Below, piece after piece: positions 26,743 through 38,300 of a stretch of DNA of 64,000 nucleotides. The stretch covers positions 13,097 to 77,096 of the forward strand of contig JAEXUB010000108.1 of NCBI GenBank assembly GCA_023453125.1, read 5' to 3'. Each line of letters opens with the position of its first letter. Position 1 is the first letter of the stretch. The notes below the pieces were generated by a model. It was given only the letters and a program-made list of their open reading frames with translations, did not search any database and had not been told where the DNA came from. This DNA is from Bacteroidota bacterium. GTDB lineage: Bacteria > Bacteroidota > Ignavibacteria > Ignavibacteriales > Melioribacteraceae. A program made the position numbers and the translations under genes.

Positions 26743-26743
26743 T

Positions 26744-29700
26744 GTGTTGAATTCTTTTTCAAACTTTTCAATCCGCAACAAAATAATCCTGATAGTAATG
26801 ATGATAAGCATCATTACCACCTCTATCAGCATTTTTATGAGTCTTAAACTTGAAATTGCCGATTATAAGGATAAAGCCGCAGACGAAGCCGTTACTAATG
26901 CGCGCCTGATTGGACAGTATTGTGTAATGCCTCTTGAATTTAATTACCCGGCAAATGCAATTGAAACCCTGGAAAAATTAAGCACCGTCCCTTTCATAAC
27001 AGACTGTCTGCTTTACGATGCCGGAAACAATCTTTTTGCCGAGTATCGCAAGGATGCCGGCAACAGGGCCGAAATTCCGGATGAACTGACTGAGGAAGGA
27101 TATATCTTTGAAGACGATTTCATATACGTTCTGTACAAAATAGAATACAAAGGAGTTCATTACGGAAAACTTTACCTCAAAGCCCATGCGGGCATAAGCG
27201 AAATTGTATCCGGCAAGGTTTACACCGGATTATTACTTGTAGCCGGAATTCTTTTCCTTTCATTTATCCTTACTACCCTTTTACAAGGCTACATAACTGC
27301 CCCAATTTTAAAATTAAAGAAATTCACGGCCAAGATATCCGAGACAAAAGATTATTCTCTCAGGATTCAGCCTTATGGAACTGATGAAATAAGCAATCTT
27401 TATACTGAATTCAATTTACTTTTGAACACACTCCAGAAAAGCGAAACAGATATAAATGAGGCTCATATTTCCTTAAAATCAAGCGAGGAATTATTGAGGC
27501 AGAACCGTAATATGCTTCTTAATATTATGGATACAATTCCACAGTCTGTTTTCTGGAAAGATATAAATTGTGTTTATAAAGGATGCAATAAAAATTTTGC
27601 CTATTCTCTGGGCTATTCAAGTCCTGCGGAAATTATTGGCAAAAACGACTTTGAACTATCCCCTCCTGAACTTGCCGTAAATTATATAGCTGACGACAAG
27701 GAGGTAATGGAATCAGGAATAATTAAGCATCATATTCTTGAAGAAGTTGTGAGCCGGAACAAAACCAGTATGTGGGTTACAACTACTAAAGCGCCATTAT
27801 ATGATTCAGAGGGAAAGGTAACAGGTATTCTCGGCATGCTTGAGGATATCAGCGAGCGGAAAAAAGCCGATGATGCATTAAAAGAAAGCGAAGCATATAA
27901 TAAGGTGCTTTTCCGCGATTCTAACATACCTCTTGTTGTAATGGATTCCGAAAGCCTCCGGTTTACCGATTGCAACGATGCCGCAACGAGAATTTTCGGA
28001 TTCGGTTCCAGGGAAGAGCTTTTGGGGCTTTCAATCGAGGATGTGTCTCCCCCTCTTCAAAAAGAAAAAAAATCATCGTCCGATGCAATTGCCGGAATGA
28101 TTGATATTGCATTAACTAAGGGGGCGGTGCTCTTTGAATGGCAGCATTTAAAGCGTTCGGGAGAAATCTGGGACGCCGAAGTGCATCTTATGTCATTTAC
28201 TTATAAAAATAAGCAATGGCTTAAATTCAGTCTGATGGATATAACCGAGAGAAAAAAAGCAAATGAGAGTTTAAAAGAGAGTGAATGGTTTTTAAGCAAG
28301 GCACAGGAAATTGCCCGCTTCGGAGCATATAAACTAGATTTTGCAACCGGATACTGGACAAGCTCCAAATTACTTAACGAAATATTCGGAATCGATGAAT
28401 CTTTTGAGACTAATTTGGAAGGATGGATTAGGATTGTTCATCCTGAATGCAAAGAAGAAATGAGTGAATATCTGGTACGTGAGGTTATTAAAGGGAAAAA
28501 ACCATTCGATTACCAGTACAGAATATTAAGGATTAATGACTGCGCGGAAAGATGGGTCCACGGAAGGGGAACTCTTGAATTTGACGAATCGGGAAATCCC
28601 ATAACAATGATAGGAACCATTCAGGATATAACTGACAGGAAACAGGCCGAAGAGGCAATCAGGCAAAGCGAAATTAAGTACAGGCTACTTTTTGAGAATA
28701 TGACAGCCGGTTTTGCCCTTCACGAAATGCTGTGGGATGATAAGGGAAATCCGGTTGATTACATATTTATTGAAGCCAACCCGGCGTACGAAAAACTTAC
28801 CGGCATTAAAATTGCCGACATAACCGGCAAAAGAGTGAAAGAGCTAATACCAAATCTTGAACAGGAGTGGATAGATAAATTCGGTAATGTTACGGCAACA
28901 GGAGAACCAATTTCCTATGTAAATTTTGTAGGCGCTATTGGAAAGTATTACGACACATATGCTTTTAGGCCTGGTACTAATCAATTTGCTGTTGTATTCA
29001 CCGATATAACAGAAAGAGTGCTGTCCGAGGAAAAGCTTCAGAAGAGCGAAGCGCGTTTAAATGAAGCCCAGAGGATTGCCCATATTGGCAACTGGGAACT
29101 GGATCTTTCCACTAACATACTTACCTGGTCCGACGAAGTGTATAGAATATTAGGAATTGAAAAAACTGATGAAGAGCTTACATATGAAGGGTTTATAAAT
29201 CTTATTCATCCCGATGACCGCCAAATGGTTATTACCGCCTATTCCGATTCCCTAAAAAACAGAACTCCATATGACTTTATTCATAGAATCCTATTTGGAG
29301 AGGGCAACGTAAAATTTGTTCATGAACAGTGCGAAACAAATTATGATGAATCGGGGAATCCAATTCATTCTTTCGGAACTATTCAGGATATTACCGATTA
29401 TATTAATGCTCAGGAAGCGCTGAGGGACCGGGAAGAGAAGCTGAAATTCTTCTTTGACACAATGGCTCAGGGAGTGGTTATTCAGGATACTTCCGGGAAA
29501 ATAATTGAAGCGAATGATGCAGCATGCCGGATATTGGGATTGACTATGGACCAGATGCTGGGCAAGACGATTTACGATCCGGAGTGGAAACTAATTAAAG
29601 AAGACGGAACTCCTATGGGGCCGGATGATATGCCTTCAACATTGGCTCTTACCGGAGGCAGGCCGGTTGAAAATATATTCTTCGGGGTCTACATACCCGC

Positions 29701-31345
29701 ACTTAAGAGACACAACTGGCTCCTTACAAGCTCCGTACCGAAATTCAAACCGGGGGAAAACAAGCCTTATATTACAATTACCACCTTTACCGATGTGACC
29801 GAGAGAAGGGAAATTGAAGAGGAACTTAGAAAGCACAGGGAGAACCTTGAAGAGCTTGTAAAAGAAAGAACGCGCGAACTCGCCGATTCAAATGCACTTC
29901 TTCAAAGCGCAAAGGAAAATGCCGAAGCTGCAAACAGGGCAAAATCTGTTTTCCTTGCTAATATGAGTCACGAGTTGAGAACTCCGATGAATGCAATTAT
30001 CGGTTTTTCTGAAATTCTTGAAAAACTGGTTACCGAACCAAAACAGAAGAATTATCTCACTAAAATTCAGTCGGGAGGCAATACTCTCCTCTCTTTAATA
30101 AATGATATTCTAGATCTTTCGAAAATTGAGGCAGGGAAACTTGCAATTACTTACCGGCCCGTATCCGTGCACAAAGTATTTGACGAAACATTTCAGATAT
30201 TCACACAGAGAATGGCAGAAAAAAGCATTGAGCCTACAATTGAAATCTCTCCCGACATACCCCGCTCCGTAATTATGGACGAAACAAGGCTGAGGCAAAT
30301 ACTTTTAAATTTAATCGGGAACGCAGTAAAATTCACAAAAGGGGGTTCTGTATCTCTTAAAGTATGGAGTAAATTCGATATTGACTCAACACGCAGCTGT
30401 TTTGACCTCTGCTTTTCTGTAGAAGATACAGGCATTGGAATTCCTGAAGACCAGTATGATCTTATATTTGAACCTTTCGAACAGCAGAAGGGAAGAGCCG
30501 GGTTTGATTTCGGCGGCACAGGACTTGGGCTTTCAATTACTAAAAACCTTGTAACGGCACTAAATGGGGAGATTAAGGTAAAATCGGCAATTGATAAGGG
30601 TGCAACCTTTACAGTAATACTTCGCGAGGTTGAAGTCTGTATTACAGAAACCGATGAATCGGCTGAAAATATGAAAAGCATTTTTAATTTCGAAGCAGTG
30701 GATTTTGATAAGGCAACTATTCTGGTTGTGGATGATATTGATTACAACAGAGACCTGATACGGGGTTTTCTTGCAGGATACAACTTCACTATCCTTGATG
30801 CTGAAAACGGAAGCAAGGCTCTTGATCTGGCAAACAAATATAAACCGGATATGATTCTTCTTGACATGAAAATGCCCGTAATGAACGGATACGAAGCGGC
30901 TTCTATTCTGAAAAACGACCCTGCGATGAAGAATATTCCGATTATATCAATTACCGCATCTGCGCTTACTGAAGATGAGATGAAAATCTCGAGCCTGTGC
31001 GACGGATATCTCCGCAAACCGATGCACCGGCACGAGCTTGTTGAAATGCTGATGAAGTATCTCTCTCATAAAGTTAACGATGAATTTATTACCGCCGCCG
31101 GAACTGCAGAGGAACCGGTTTATACTTTAGATCAATACATAGGTAAACTTGATCCTATGGTTATAGGCGAAATGATAAAATCAGCCGATATGGCCGATGT
31201 TTTTAAACTCCGGGCACAAATTGAAAAATTTGAAAGTTCACTACCCGGACTGGCACGTCTTCTATATTCATTAATTGATAAGTTCGACTATGATAAATTG
31301 AAAGAAACCCTTAAATTGCTTGGACGGAAAGATGGAAGAAAGTAA
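26744..31345 (+). CDS. CHASE8-HAMP-multi-PAS hybrid histidine kinase with receiver
   Basis: About 1533 residues from the GTG at 26744, or the TTG at 26747; GGAGG at 26734-26738 sets the start two bases after the yfiR stop. Order: transmembrane helix 1 (about 12-32), periplasmic CHASE8-like domain (about 35-165), helix 2 (about 170-190), HAMP, six PAS/PAC units ending in ITERKKA-type linkers, a coiled coil, HisKA with HELRTPMNAI (His about 1076), HATPase_c (DTGIGIPED, GTGLGLSI), receiver (Asp about 1374 in ILLDMKMPVMNGY), and a C-terminal helical tail of about 130 residues. It should autophosphorylate and pass phosphate to its own receiver. The sensed signal probably comes via YfiR in the periplasm and via the PAS domains in the cytoplasm. 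Confidence 0.94.
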   Translation: MLNSFSNFSIRNKIILIVMMISIITTSISIFMSLKLEIADYKDKAADEAVTNARLIGQYCVMPLEFNYPANAIETLEKLSTVPFITDCLLYDAGNNLFAEYRKDAGNRAEIPDELTEEGYIFEDDFIYVLYKIEYKGVHYGKLYLKAHAGISEIVSGKVYTGLLLVAGILFLSFILTTLLQGYITAPILKLKKFTAKISETKDYSLRIQPYGTDEISNLYTEFNLLLNTLQKSETDINEAHISLKSSEELLRQNRNMLLNIMDTIPQSVFWKDINCVYKGCNKNFAYSLGYSSPAEIIGKNDFELSPPELAVNYIADDKEVMESGIIKHHILEEVVSRNKTSMWVTTTKAPLYDSEGKVTGILGMLEDISERKKADDALKESEAYNKVLFRDSNIPLVVMDSESLRFTDCNDAATRIFGFGSREELLGLSIEDVSPPLQKEKKSSSDAIAGMIDIALTKGAVLFEWQHLKRSGEIWDAEVHLMSFTYKNKQWLKFSLMDITERKKANESLKESEWFLSKAQEIARFGAYKLDFATGYWTSSKLLNEIFGIDESFETNLEGWIRIVHPECKEEMSEYLVREVIKGKKPFDYQYRILRINDCAERWVHGRGTLEFDESGNPITMIGTIQDITDRKQAEEAIRQSEIKYRLLFENMTAGFALHEMLWDDKGNPVDYIFIEANPAYEKLTGIKIADITGKRVKELIPNLEQEWIDKFGNVTATGEPISYVNFVGAIGKYYDTYAFRPGTNQFAVVFTDITERVLSEEKLQKSEARLNEAQRIAHIGNWELDLSTNILTWSDEVYRILGIEKTDEELTYEGFINLIHPDDRQMVITAYSDSLKNRTPYDFIHRILFGEGNVKFVHEQCETNYDESGNPIHSFGTIQDITDYINAQEALRDREEKLKFFFDTMAQGVVIQDTSGKIIEANDAACRILGLTMDQMLGKTIYDPEWKLIKEDGTPMGPDDMPSTLALTGGRPVENIFFGVYIPALKRHNWLLTSSVPKFKPGENKPYITITTFTDVTERREIEEELRKHRENLEELVKERTRELADSNALLQSAKENAEAANRAKSVFLANMSHELRTPMNAIIGFSEILEKLVTEPKQKNYLTKIQSGGNTLLSLINDILDLSKIEAGKLAITYRPVSVHKVFDETFQIFTQRMAEKSIEPTIEISPDIPRSVIMDETRLRQILLNLIGNAVKFTKGGSVSLKVWSKFDIDSTRSCFDLCFSVEDTGIGIPEDQYDLIFEPFEQQKGRAGFDFGGTGLGLSITKNLVTALNGEIKVKSAIDKGATFTVILREVEVCITETDESAENMKSIFNFEAVDFDKATILVVDDIDYNRDLIRGFLAGYNFTILDAENGSKALDLANKYKPDMILLDMKMPVMNGYEAASILKNDPAMKNIPIISITASALTEDEMKISSLCDGYLRKPMHRHELVEMLMKYLSHKVNDEFITAAGTAEEPVYTLDQYIGKLDPMVIGEMIKSADMADVFKLRAQIEKFESSLPGLARLLYSLIDKFDYDKLKETLKLLGRKDGRK

Positions 31346-32312
31346 AAAGAACATATTGATAATCGATGATATTCCGGACAATCTAACCGTATTATCGGAG
31401 CTGCTCATTGCAGAGGGTTATACGGTACGCCCGGTTACTAGCGGCTCTGCCGCACTCAAAACAATTGCCAATGCAATTCCGGATCTCATCCTTCTCGATA
31501 TTAAAATGCCCGAAATGGACGGCTTTCAGGTCTGCAGAAGAATTAAAGCCGACGAAAAACTGAAAGACATTCCGGTTATTTTTATTAGCGCTTACGGGGA
31601 AGAAACCGAGAAAATCAAGGCATTCGAAGCAGGAGGAGTTGATTATATACTGAAACCGTTCCATTCCGGAGAAATTTATGCCCGCGTGAAAACCCATTTA
31701 TCACTTGCCGAAGCAAAAAAAAATCTTGAGAATCTTAATTATAATCTTGAAAAAATGGTTTTTCAGAGAACAATGCAGCTTGAAGAAAGCAACGCGAAAT
31801 TCAAAAAATCGGAGGAAATGTTTTCAAAGACATTCCATCTTAATCCCCTTTCAATGATTATTTGCACCATTAAAGAGCACAGAATATTGGAAGTGAACAA
31901 GGCCTTTGAAAAGAACATTGGATACTCATCTGCAGAGGCAATTGGAAAAACTATGGATTCGCTGAAAATATTAAGCGATATTGACTCGGTTGAATCGGCA
32001 ATCAACCGGGAAACTGGAAATAAATTCAGGAATATTGAAACCTTATTTACAGCAAATGGGAATGAAACAAGGACCGGACTTATTTACTGCGAAAGAATAG
32101 ATTTTGCCGATGAAGAATGCAATTTGATGGTAATTGAAGATATTACCGGATTAAAACAGAACGAAGCAAAAATAAAGGACCAGCTCGAAGAACTTCAAAA
32201 ATGGTTCAGCGTTACTGTTGACAGGGAAGAAAGGGTAATGGAATTGAAATCCGAGGTTAATGCCCTTCTTTCAAGGCTTAATGAACCGCCTAAATATACT
32301 ACCACAAAATGA
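31332..32312 (+). CDS. Response regulator with C-terminal PAS domain, no DNA-binding domain
   Basis: 326 residues from the ATG at 31332, which overlaps the hybrid kinase end by 14 bases. The receiver (about 6-122) has DD near 11, phospho-acceptor Asp56 (LILLDIKMPEMDG) and the conserved Lys in ILKPF. A coiled-coil linker follows, then one PAS domain (about 160-280) and a short helical tail. It lacks a DNA-binding, GGDEF or kinase output, so it probably passes the signal by protein contact or acts as a phosphate sink. It is the last gene of the TonB receptor-yfiR-kinase operon and ends three bases from the opposing kinase gene's stop. Confidence 0.9.
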   Translation: MEESKKNILIIDDIPDNLTVLSELLIAEGYTVRPVTSGSAALKTIANAIPDLILLDIKMPEMDGFQVCRRIKADEKLKDIPVIFISAYGEETEKIKAFEAGGVDYILKPFHSGEIYARVKTHLSLAEAKKNLENLNYNLEKMVFQRTMQLEESNAKFKKSEEMFSKTFHLNPLSMIICTIKEHRILEVNKAFEKNIGYSSAEAIGKTMDSLKILSDIDSVESAINRETGNKFRNIETLFTANGNETRTGLIYCERIDFADEECNLMVIEDITGLKQNEAKIKDQLEELQKWFSVTVDREERVMELKSEVNALLSRLNEPPKYTTTK

Positions 32313-32315
32313 ACA

Positions 32316-33398
32316 TTAAGCTTTTTTACATGGGAGCTTTACCCTAACAATGGTGTGGCTCTTCTTTTTGCTTTCAATCTCCAGGCTTCCTCCGTGCATC
32401 TGAACAATATTTTTCACTATTGCGAGTCCGAGACCATTCCCCTGCTGACTGAAATCCTCCCTGCTGAACTGCTGGAATAATCCGATCTGCTCAATTTCCG
32501 AGTCAGTCATTCCTATTCCGGAATCTTTAATTTCGATTGTATATAATTCATCCGAACAGGTGCCGTTAACTTCAACACTGCTCCCCGCCTCGGAATATTT
32601 TGCGCTATTTTCAAGTATCTCTTTCAGCATTCTGACCATTTGCAGGTCGTCTACTTCAATTTCTGCAGGTAAGACTGAAATCTTTATATCGTCCGAACGT
32701 TCCCTCAGCATATAATGATTTTCTATTATGCTGTCTATTAACATCTTATCAAAAAGCACTTCATCAGTATTTTTTCTTTCTGACGGTTTGGAACGGGCAA
32801 CATTCAACTCTGCATAGGCTATAAATTTTTCTATCCTGTTATGAAGTCTGTTTGCAGACCAGAGAATTCTCTCTACCATTTCCTTTAATTGAGTCTTTTC
32901 CATCTCCTCAATTCCTTCAAGCACCAGATGAGAATAGCCGATTATTGAAACAAGGGGAGTCCTTAATTCGTGAGGTATATACATATTGATATTCTTGATA
33001 AGAGAATTGAACTGGTCCCTGACTTCTTTCTGTTTTTCCATTCTGATTTCAATAGCCTTAAGAAGATCGGACGACGAAAAAGGTTTTGTAATATAATCAT
33101 CAACTCCCAGATTGAGGCCGGCCCTAATTGATGAAAGATCAGAATGCGCCGTAAGGAAAATAAATGGAATGAACTTTGTATCGAAATCGGATTTAACATA
33201 TTTATGGAACTCATATCCGTTCATCTTAGGCATCATAATATCGCAGATTATGAGATCCGGTTTAGTCTGTTTAAGCAGAGCAACCCCTTCGGTACCGTCA
33301 CTGCCGCACATAACCTCATATCCTTCAGAAGAAAGAAGTTCGGTTAAATTATTCATAATATTTTCATCATCTTCAACTACAAGTATTACCTTTTTCAT
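32316..33398 (-). CDS. Receiver-histidine kinase (REC-HisKA-HATPase)
   Basis: 360 residues. An N-terminal receiver (about 3-120) has Asp53 (LIICDIMMPKMNGY) and Lys in ITKPF. HisKA follows with PHELRTPLVSIIGYS (His143) and HATPase_c with ENSAKY, DSGIGM and GNGLGLAIV. There is no membrane segment. Such REC-first kinases act as intermediate relays that are controlled by another kinase. It lies eight bases after the PAS kinase gene on the same strand, so that kinase (33407-35260) is a good candidate for phosphorylating its receiver. The next gene on the other strand is convergent with a three-base gap. Confidence 0.92.
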   Translation of the reverse strand: MKKVILVVEDDENIMNNLTELLSSEGYEVMCGSDGTEGVALLKQTKPDLIICDIMMPKMNGYEFHKYVKSDFDTKFIPFIFLTAHSDLSSIRAGLNLGVDDYITKPFSSSDLLKAIEIRMEKQKEVRDQFNSLIKNINMYIPHELRTPLVSIIGYSHLVLEGIEEMEKTQLKEMVERILWSANRLHNRIEKFIAYAELNVARSKPSERKNTDEVLFDKMLIDSIIENHYMLRERSDDIKISVLPAEIEVDDLQMVRMLKEILENSAKYSEAGSSVEVNGTCSDELYTIEIKDSGIGMTDSEIEQIGLFQQFSREDFSQQGNGLGLAIVKNIVQMHGGSLEIESKKKSHTIVRVKLPCKKA

Positions 33399-33406
33399 TA
33401 CGACCT

Positions 33407-35260
33407 CTAATTAAGATTAGTATTGAGAGGCAGTTCAACTGTAAACCGGCTCCCTTCCCCTGTTTTACTCTCCAGTTTTATAGTGCCCCGATGCAGTTCT
33501 ACAGATCTTTTAACTATAGACATACCGAGTCCGGTACCCCTTATGGCTCCGATATTGCTCCCCCTGTCAAACGGGTCAAAGATTCTTTTCTGATCTTCTT
33601 CCGGTATTCCTATTCCGTTATCGGAGACTTCAAATATAATTGTTCCATCACCGTCTTTCGCTTCAAAACTAACCAGGCCTCTTTCTCCGGAAAACTTAAT
33701 GGCATTGGAAAGAAGATTGTTAAGAATATGTTTTAAAAGCTTTTCGTCAATTTCATAAATTTTTCCTGCAAGCCTGTAATGGAAATCGAGTATGTTGTTT
33801 TCATTTGTAAGTGTTTTTGCCTCATCAACAATAACTGAACATAGATTTTCAAGATCTACCGGCTGGGGGTCAAAACTTATTTTTCTTGCCTCGGCCCTGC
33901 TTACCGTAAGAACGTCATCCATTAATCCGGTTAGATATTTTATGGCTTTTTTAATCCTGTCCGTGTGCACAAAAAATCTTTCTTTGTCTCTGTTTTCCCA
34001 ATGTTTTTCAGAAAGCTCAGTGGAAGAAAGAATAGTTGCAAGCGGAGTTCTGAATTCGTGGGAGGCGGTTGAAATAAATTCCGATTTAAGCGCATTTAAT
34101 TCCTTTTCTTTCTCCAGAGCCGCAATTACCTTTTCTTCAGCTTCTTTCTGCTTAAGAATTTCTTTTTGCAGAAGATGATTTAGTTCTTCAAGACTCCTGG
34201 TTCTCTCCGAGACTATGTTCTCCAAATGAAGCCTGTAATCGGCAAGTTCCTTTTCTATCTTCTTTCTTTCCGAAATGTCTTTTGCAATTCCAATTACTCC
34301 TTTTGGTGAGCCGTCCTCTTTGTAAAGCAGCGAGAGACTTAGTTCTGCATAGAACCTGTCCCCGTTCTTTTTAACAAATATATATTCATCATTTGAATGA
34401 GTTCCTTCAACAATGGCTTTTTCAAGATTTCTGTATATCTTATCCAATTCCCCCTGTTCAATAATTTCTCTGGCACTATGGCTCATCAATTCCATTTTTG
34501 ATGAATAACCATGCATTTTGGCTGCGGCACCGTTAGCAAGAATTATATCCCCCTCAATGCTGAGAAGCAAAATAGCATCCGGCGAAGTTTCAATAAGTGT
34601 ACGGTACTTCTCTTCGCTTTCTTTCAATAAAGCTTCCGCCTTCTTCCTTTCGGTAATATCAATACTTGCGCCCCGGTATCCAACGAGTTCATTCTTTGAA
34701 GATATAACAGGGGAAGCGTTCGATTCAAGAATAACATCGTTTCCGTTTTTATGCGAGAATACTGCCACATAACTTTTCAAAGAGTTTCTATTTAAAAATG
34801 CCTGTTCAAGATCCAATCTTAAAGTGGGATTCTTTTCAAGATTAAGCAGGTCGTAAATTGTTTTATTTTCTATTACCTCTTCAGGGCTATATCCAAGTAT
34901 CACCTTAACGACCGGATTAACGTATGCAAATTTACCGCCTATCCCTATTTCCCAGATTATTTCACCCGAATTTTCTGCAATCTGCTTAAAACGGTCTTCG
35001 GATCTCCTGAGAAGTTTTTCCGAACCGATAATCTGTTTAACCCTTCGGGCAATCAGAAAATATAGGAGAGTTGAGGTAAAAAGAATAAAGAAAAACCCCT
35101 TTAGCATTGCGATTTTAATAATTACAGAAGGATTTGAAGTAAATAACTCTACAACCGAGTCGGATAGAAAAATCCAGAGACTGCCGAAAAAGACGTAAAC
35201 AGCAACAATTTTTACAACTGCCAGCCGGTCTTTATACTTAAGTGTAGCATTCTTATTCAA
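33407..35260 (-). CDS. Membrane-bound PAS sensor histidine kinase
   Basis: 617 residues. Two transmembrane helices at the N-terminus (VVKIVAVYVFFGSLWIFL and MLKGFFFILFTSTLLYFLI) flank a very short periplasmic loop. Two PAS/PAC units follow (about 85-210 and 210-335), then a coiled coil, HisKA (SHEFRTPLATILSS), and HATPase_c (NNLLSNAIKFS, DNGIGIPEED, GTGLGMSIV). The small loop suggests that sensing is by the cytoplasmic PAS domains. Next to it on the same strand is the REC-kinase; together they may form a two-step relay. Confidence 0.93.
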   Translation of the reverse strand: MNKNATLKYKDRLAVVKIVAVYVFFGSLWIFLSDSVVELFTSNPSVIIKIAMLKGFFFILFTSTLLYFLIARRVKQIIGSEKLLRRSEDRFKQIAENSGEIIWEIGIGGKFAYVNPVVKVILGYSPEEVIENKTIYDLLNLEKNPTLRLDLEQAFLNRNSLKSYVAVFSHKNGNDVILESNASPVISSKNELVGYRGASIDITERKKAEALLKESEEKYRTLIETSPDAILLLSIEGDIILANGAAAKMHGYSSKMELMSHSAREIIEQGELDKIYRNLEKAIVEGTHSNDEYIFVKKNGDRFYAELSLSLLYKEDGSPKGVIGIAKDISERKKIEKELADYRLHLENIVSERTRSLEELNHLLQKEILKQKEAEEKVIAALEKEKELNALKSEFISTASHEFRTPLATILSSTELSEKHWENRDKERFFVHTDRIKKAIKYLTGLMDDVLTVSRAEARKISFDPQPVDLENLCSVIVDEAKTLTNENNILDFHYRLAGKIYEIDEKLLKHILNNLLSNAIKFSGERGLVSFEAKDGDGTIIFEVSDNGIGIPEEDQKRIFDPFDRGSNIGAIRGTGLGMSIVKRSVELHRGTIKLESKTGEGSRFTVELPLNTNLN

Positions 35261-35350
35261 GCAAAATATTCCGCCGATTAAAACTATGAAATTAAAAATT
35301 TACCCTTTAAAATCAAAGACATTACCATCCCGATATTTACTTCTCTATTT

Positions 35351-38300
35351 CTATTCAGCCGCCTGGAATCTGAGGGTGAAAATTGTACCGATTCCTATTT
35401 CGCTTTCAACAGAAATTGAACCGTTAAGCAGCTCGGTATATTTTTTTGCAATCGAAAGTCCAAGCCCGGTCCCCTGGAATTCCCTATTAATTCCTTCACT
35501 CACCTGTCTGAATTCCTCAAATATTATTCCCAGGTTGTCTTTGTCAATTCCAATTCCGGTATCTTTAATCCTTATAAATACATTATTTCCTTCTTTACCA
35601 GCTTCAATTGAAACCGAACCCCGTTCAGTAAATTTGATTGCGTTATTAACGAGATTCTCCAGAATTACCGCAAAGAATGATGGATCGGAGTTTATATACA
35701 TCCCGTCGGGACACTGTAAAACCATTTCAATGTGCTTATCAATGGCAGCACCGCGGAACATTTTCTCTATTGTTTCAAGTTCATCTTTTACATCGAGCCG
35801 TTTTAAAACTATCTGATATTTCTCCGATTCTATCTTTGTGAAATTTAAAATCATATTGAGTGTATTAAGAAGCCTTTTGCCGGATCTTTTAATTCCCTTA
35901 GACATTTCGACAAGCTCTTCATCTTTCAGGATTTCCGAAAGCAGATCGGAATAGCCGAGAATTCCAATTAATGGAGTTCTAAGTTCGTGGCTCATATTGG
36001 CAAGAAAGAGATCCTTGGTTTTATTGGCTTCTTCTGCCTTATTCTTTGCATCCATTAACTGTTCAAGAATCATTTTCCTGTCTGTTATATCTTCTTTTAC
36101 GGCAATAAAATGCGTTATCCTGTTCAGGTCATCCTTAATTGCTGATATAGAAGCCGATTCCCAGTAATATGTTCCGTCCTTTTTTCTGTTCCGGAATTGC
36201 CCTTTCCATAGTTTTCCGTCAAGAATTGTATTCCAAAGCTCCTTATATTCTTCGCTGGTTTTATTCCCCGAACTAAAAATTCTAGGATTTTTTCCAATCA
36301 CTTCATCATAAGAAAATCCGGTAATCTCCAGCAGGTAAGGATTAACATATTCAATAGTTCCTTTGACATCGGTAATAACTATTGAAACCGGGCTCTGTTC
36401 CGTGGCTTTAAATAATTTTTTTAAGTTTTCCTCATAGAGTTTCCTGGCAGTAACATCATGGGCTACTCCCTGTAAACCGCATACTTTACCGTTTTTATAA
36501 ACCGGATATTCAAAAACCTCTAAAAGTATTTTAGATCCGGATGCGTGTTTTACTTCAAGCACCATGGAGTTCTCTGTAAAGTCCCCGTTAAGGTGCCTGT
36601 GAGTCAATAATTTGGCGTTTTCATTAATTATACTATCCGTCAGGAACCAGCCCTTTTCCATAAGCCATAATTCAACCGGATAGCCTGTAATTTTTTCAAC
36701 TGTAGAAGAGACGTAAGTAGTATTTGCATTCTCATCCTGCGTGTAAAAGAATAAATTGGGAGTGCCTTCAATTATAGCCCTCATCCTCTCTTCACTTCTT
36801 AGAAGCGATTCCTGAGAGGCTCTTTCTTCCGTCTGGTCCCTGAATACAAGAACAACGCCGGTAATGTTTCCGTCCTTATCTCTGATAGGGGCTCCGCTGT
36901 CTGCAATAGGTCTTCTGCTCCCGTCTTTTGAAATAAGTATTGTGTGGTTTGCAAGTCCAACTACAACCCCTTCGTTAAGAACTCTGCTTACAGGGCTTTC
37001 AACTTTATTTCCGTTATCTTCGCAGATAATGTTAAATACTTCATCAAGGTATTTACCCTTTGCCTCTTCCTCTTTCCATCCGGTCAATCCCTCGGCAATT
37101 GGATTAATCTGCCTTATGAGTCCCGATTTATCAGTGCTGATAACTGCATCACCTATACTGTAAAGAGTTGTATGCAGTTCCTCCTTCAGCTCCCACTGCA
37201 GTTTTTCTGCTTCTTTTCTCTCGGTAATATCTCTTGTAATGTTCAGTATATGGTTTACCCCTTCGAGCTGAATGATGGAAGCAGACATTAGCCCGTATTT
37301 TATGGACCCATCCTTCATCCGGAAGCGTGCCTCAAGGTTATTAACCTGCCCCGATTTTGAAAGCCCTTCAATCAGTTTACTCCTGGATTCGGCATCGGCC
37401 CATATGCTGATTTCTGCTGAAGTGCGCCCAACCACTTCTTCTTCGGTATAACCTGTAAGCTGTGTAAAGCCGTTGTTAACTGAAACGTATAGCCCGTCCG
37501 ATAAGCGGTTAATATTAACCGAATCGGGACTTGTATAGAAAGCTGTTCTGAATTTCTGTTCGCTCTGCAGAATATTCTGTTCCGCTTTTTTTCTTTCTGT
37601 AATGTCCCTTATAACCGAAAGAAGGTATTTTTTTTCATTCAGATTTATTAAAGTGACGGAAATTGAACCGGTAAAAACAGATCCGTCTTTTTTCCTAAAA
37701 TCGGACTCGTAATCATAAACCGAACCGGAACGGTTGATTGCATCAACAATTTTGTTTCTCCCCTCTTTCTCAATCCATAAACCGGCATCAACCGTAGTCC
37801 TGCCAATCAGTTCAGATGCCTTGAAGCCGAAAATCTGCTCGTTGCATTCTATAATCATTCCGGTTTCAATTTCAGTTATAAAAATAGCATCCCCGATTGT
37901 TGCAAAAATTGACCTGTAAATCTCTTCCCGAATTTTTAATTCTTTTGCGGTTTTTTTCGAATCGGATATATCTTCAACAGTGCCCTCGTAATAAAGAGTA
38001 ACACCGAATTCATCCTTAACGGATTTTGAACTTTCCCTAATAAAAAGTTCCGTACCGTCTTTTTTATACCAGACATCTTCCCAACCCCTGAGAGTCCCTT
38101 TTTCTTCAACCAGCTTTTTAAAATCAACCCTGCGGTAATTTGGTTCATACCCGTCTTCTTCCAGGTTGCGGTTAGAAAAATCCTCAAATGAATCATAACC
38201 GAGCATTTTTATGAGGGTAGGATTTGCCAGCAGAATCCTCCCGTCGGGTGTGGTTCGGTAAAATCCGATATTATCATTTTCATAAAGGCTTCTGAAAGTT

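Noticed and set aside
26732..26743. TTG start for the hybrid kinase
   Set aside because: It would lie on the GGAGG ribosome-binding site itself; GTG 26744 or TTG 26747 is correctly spaced.
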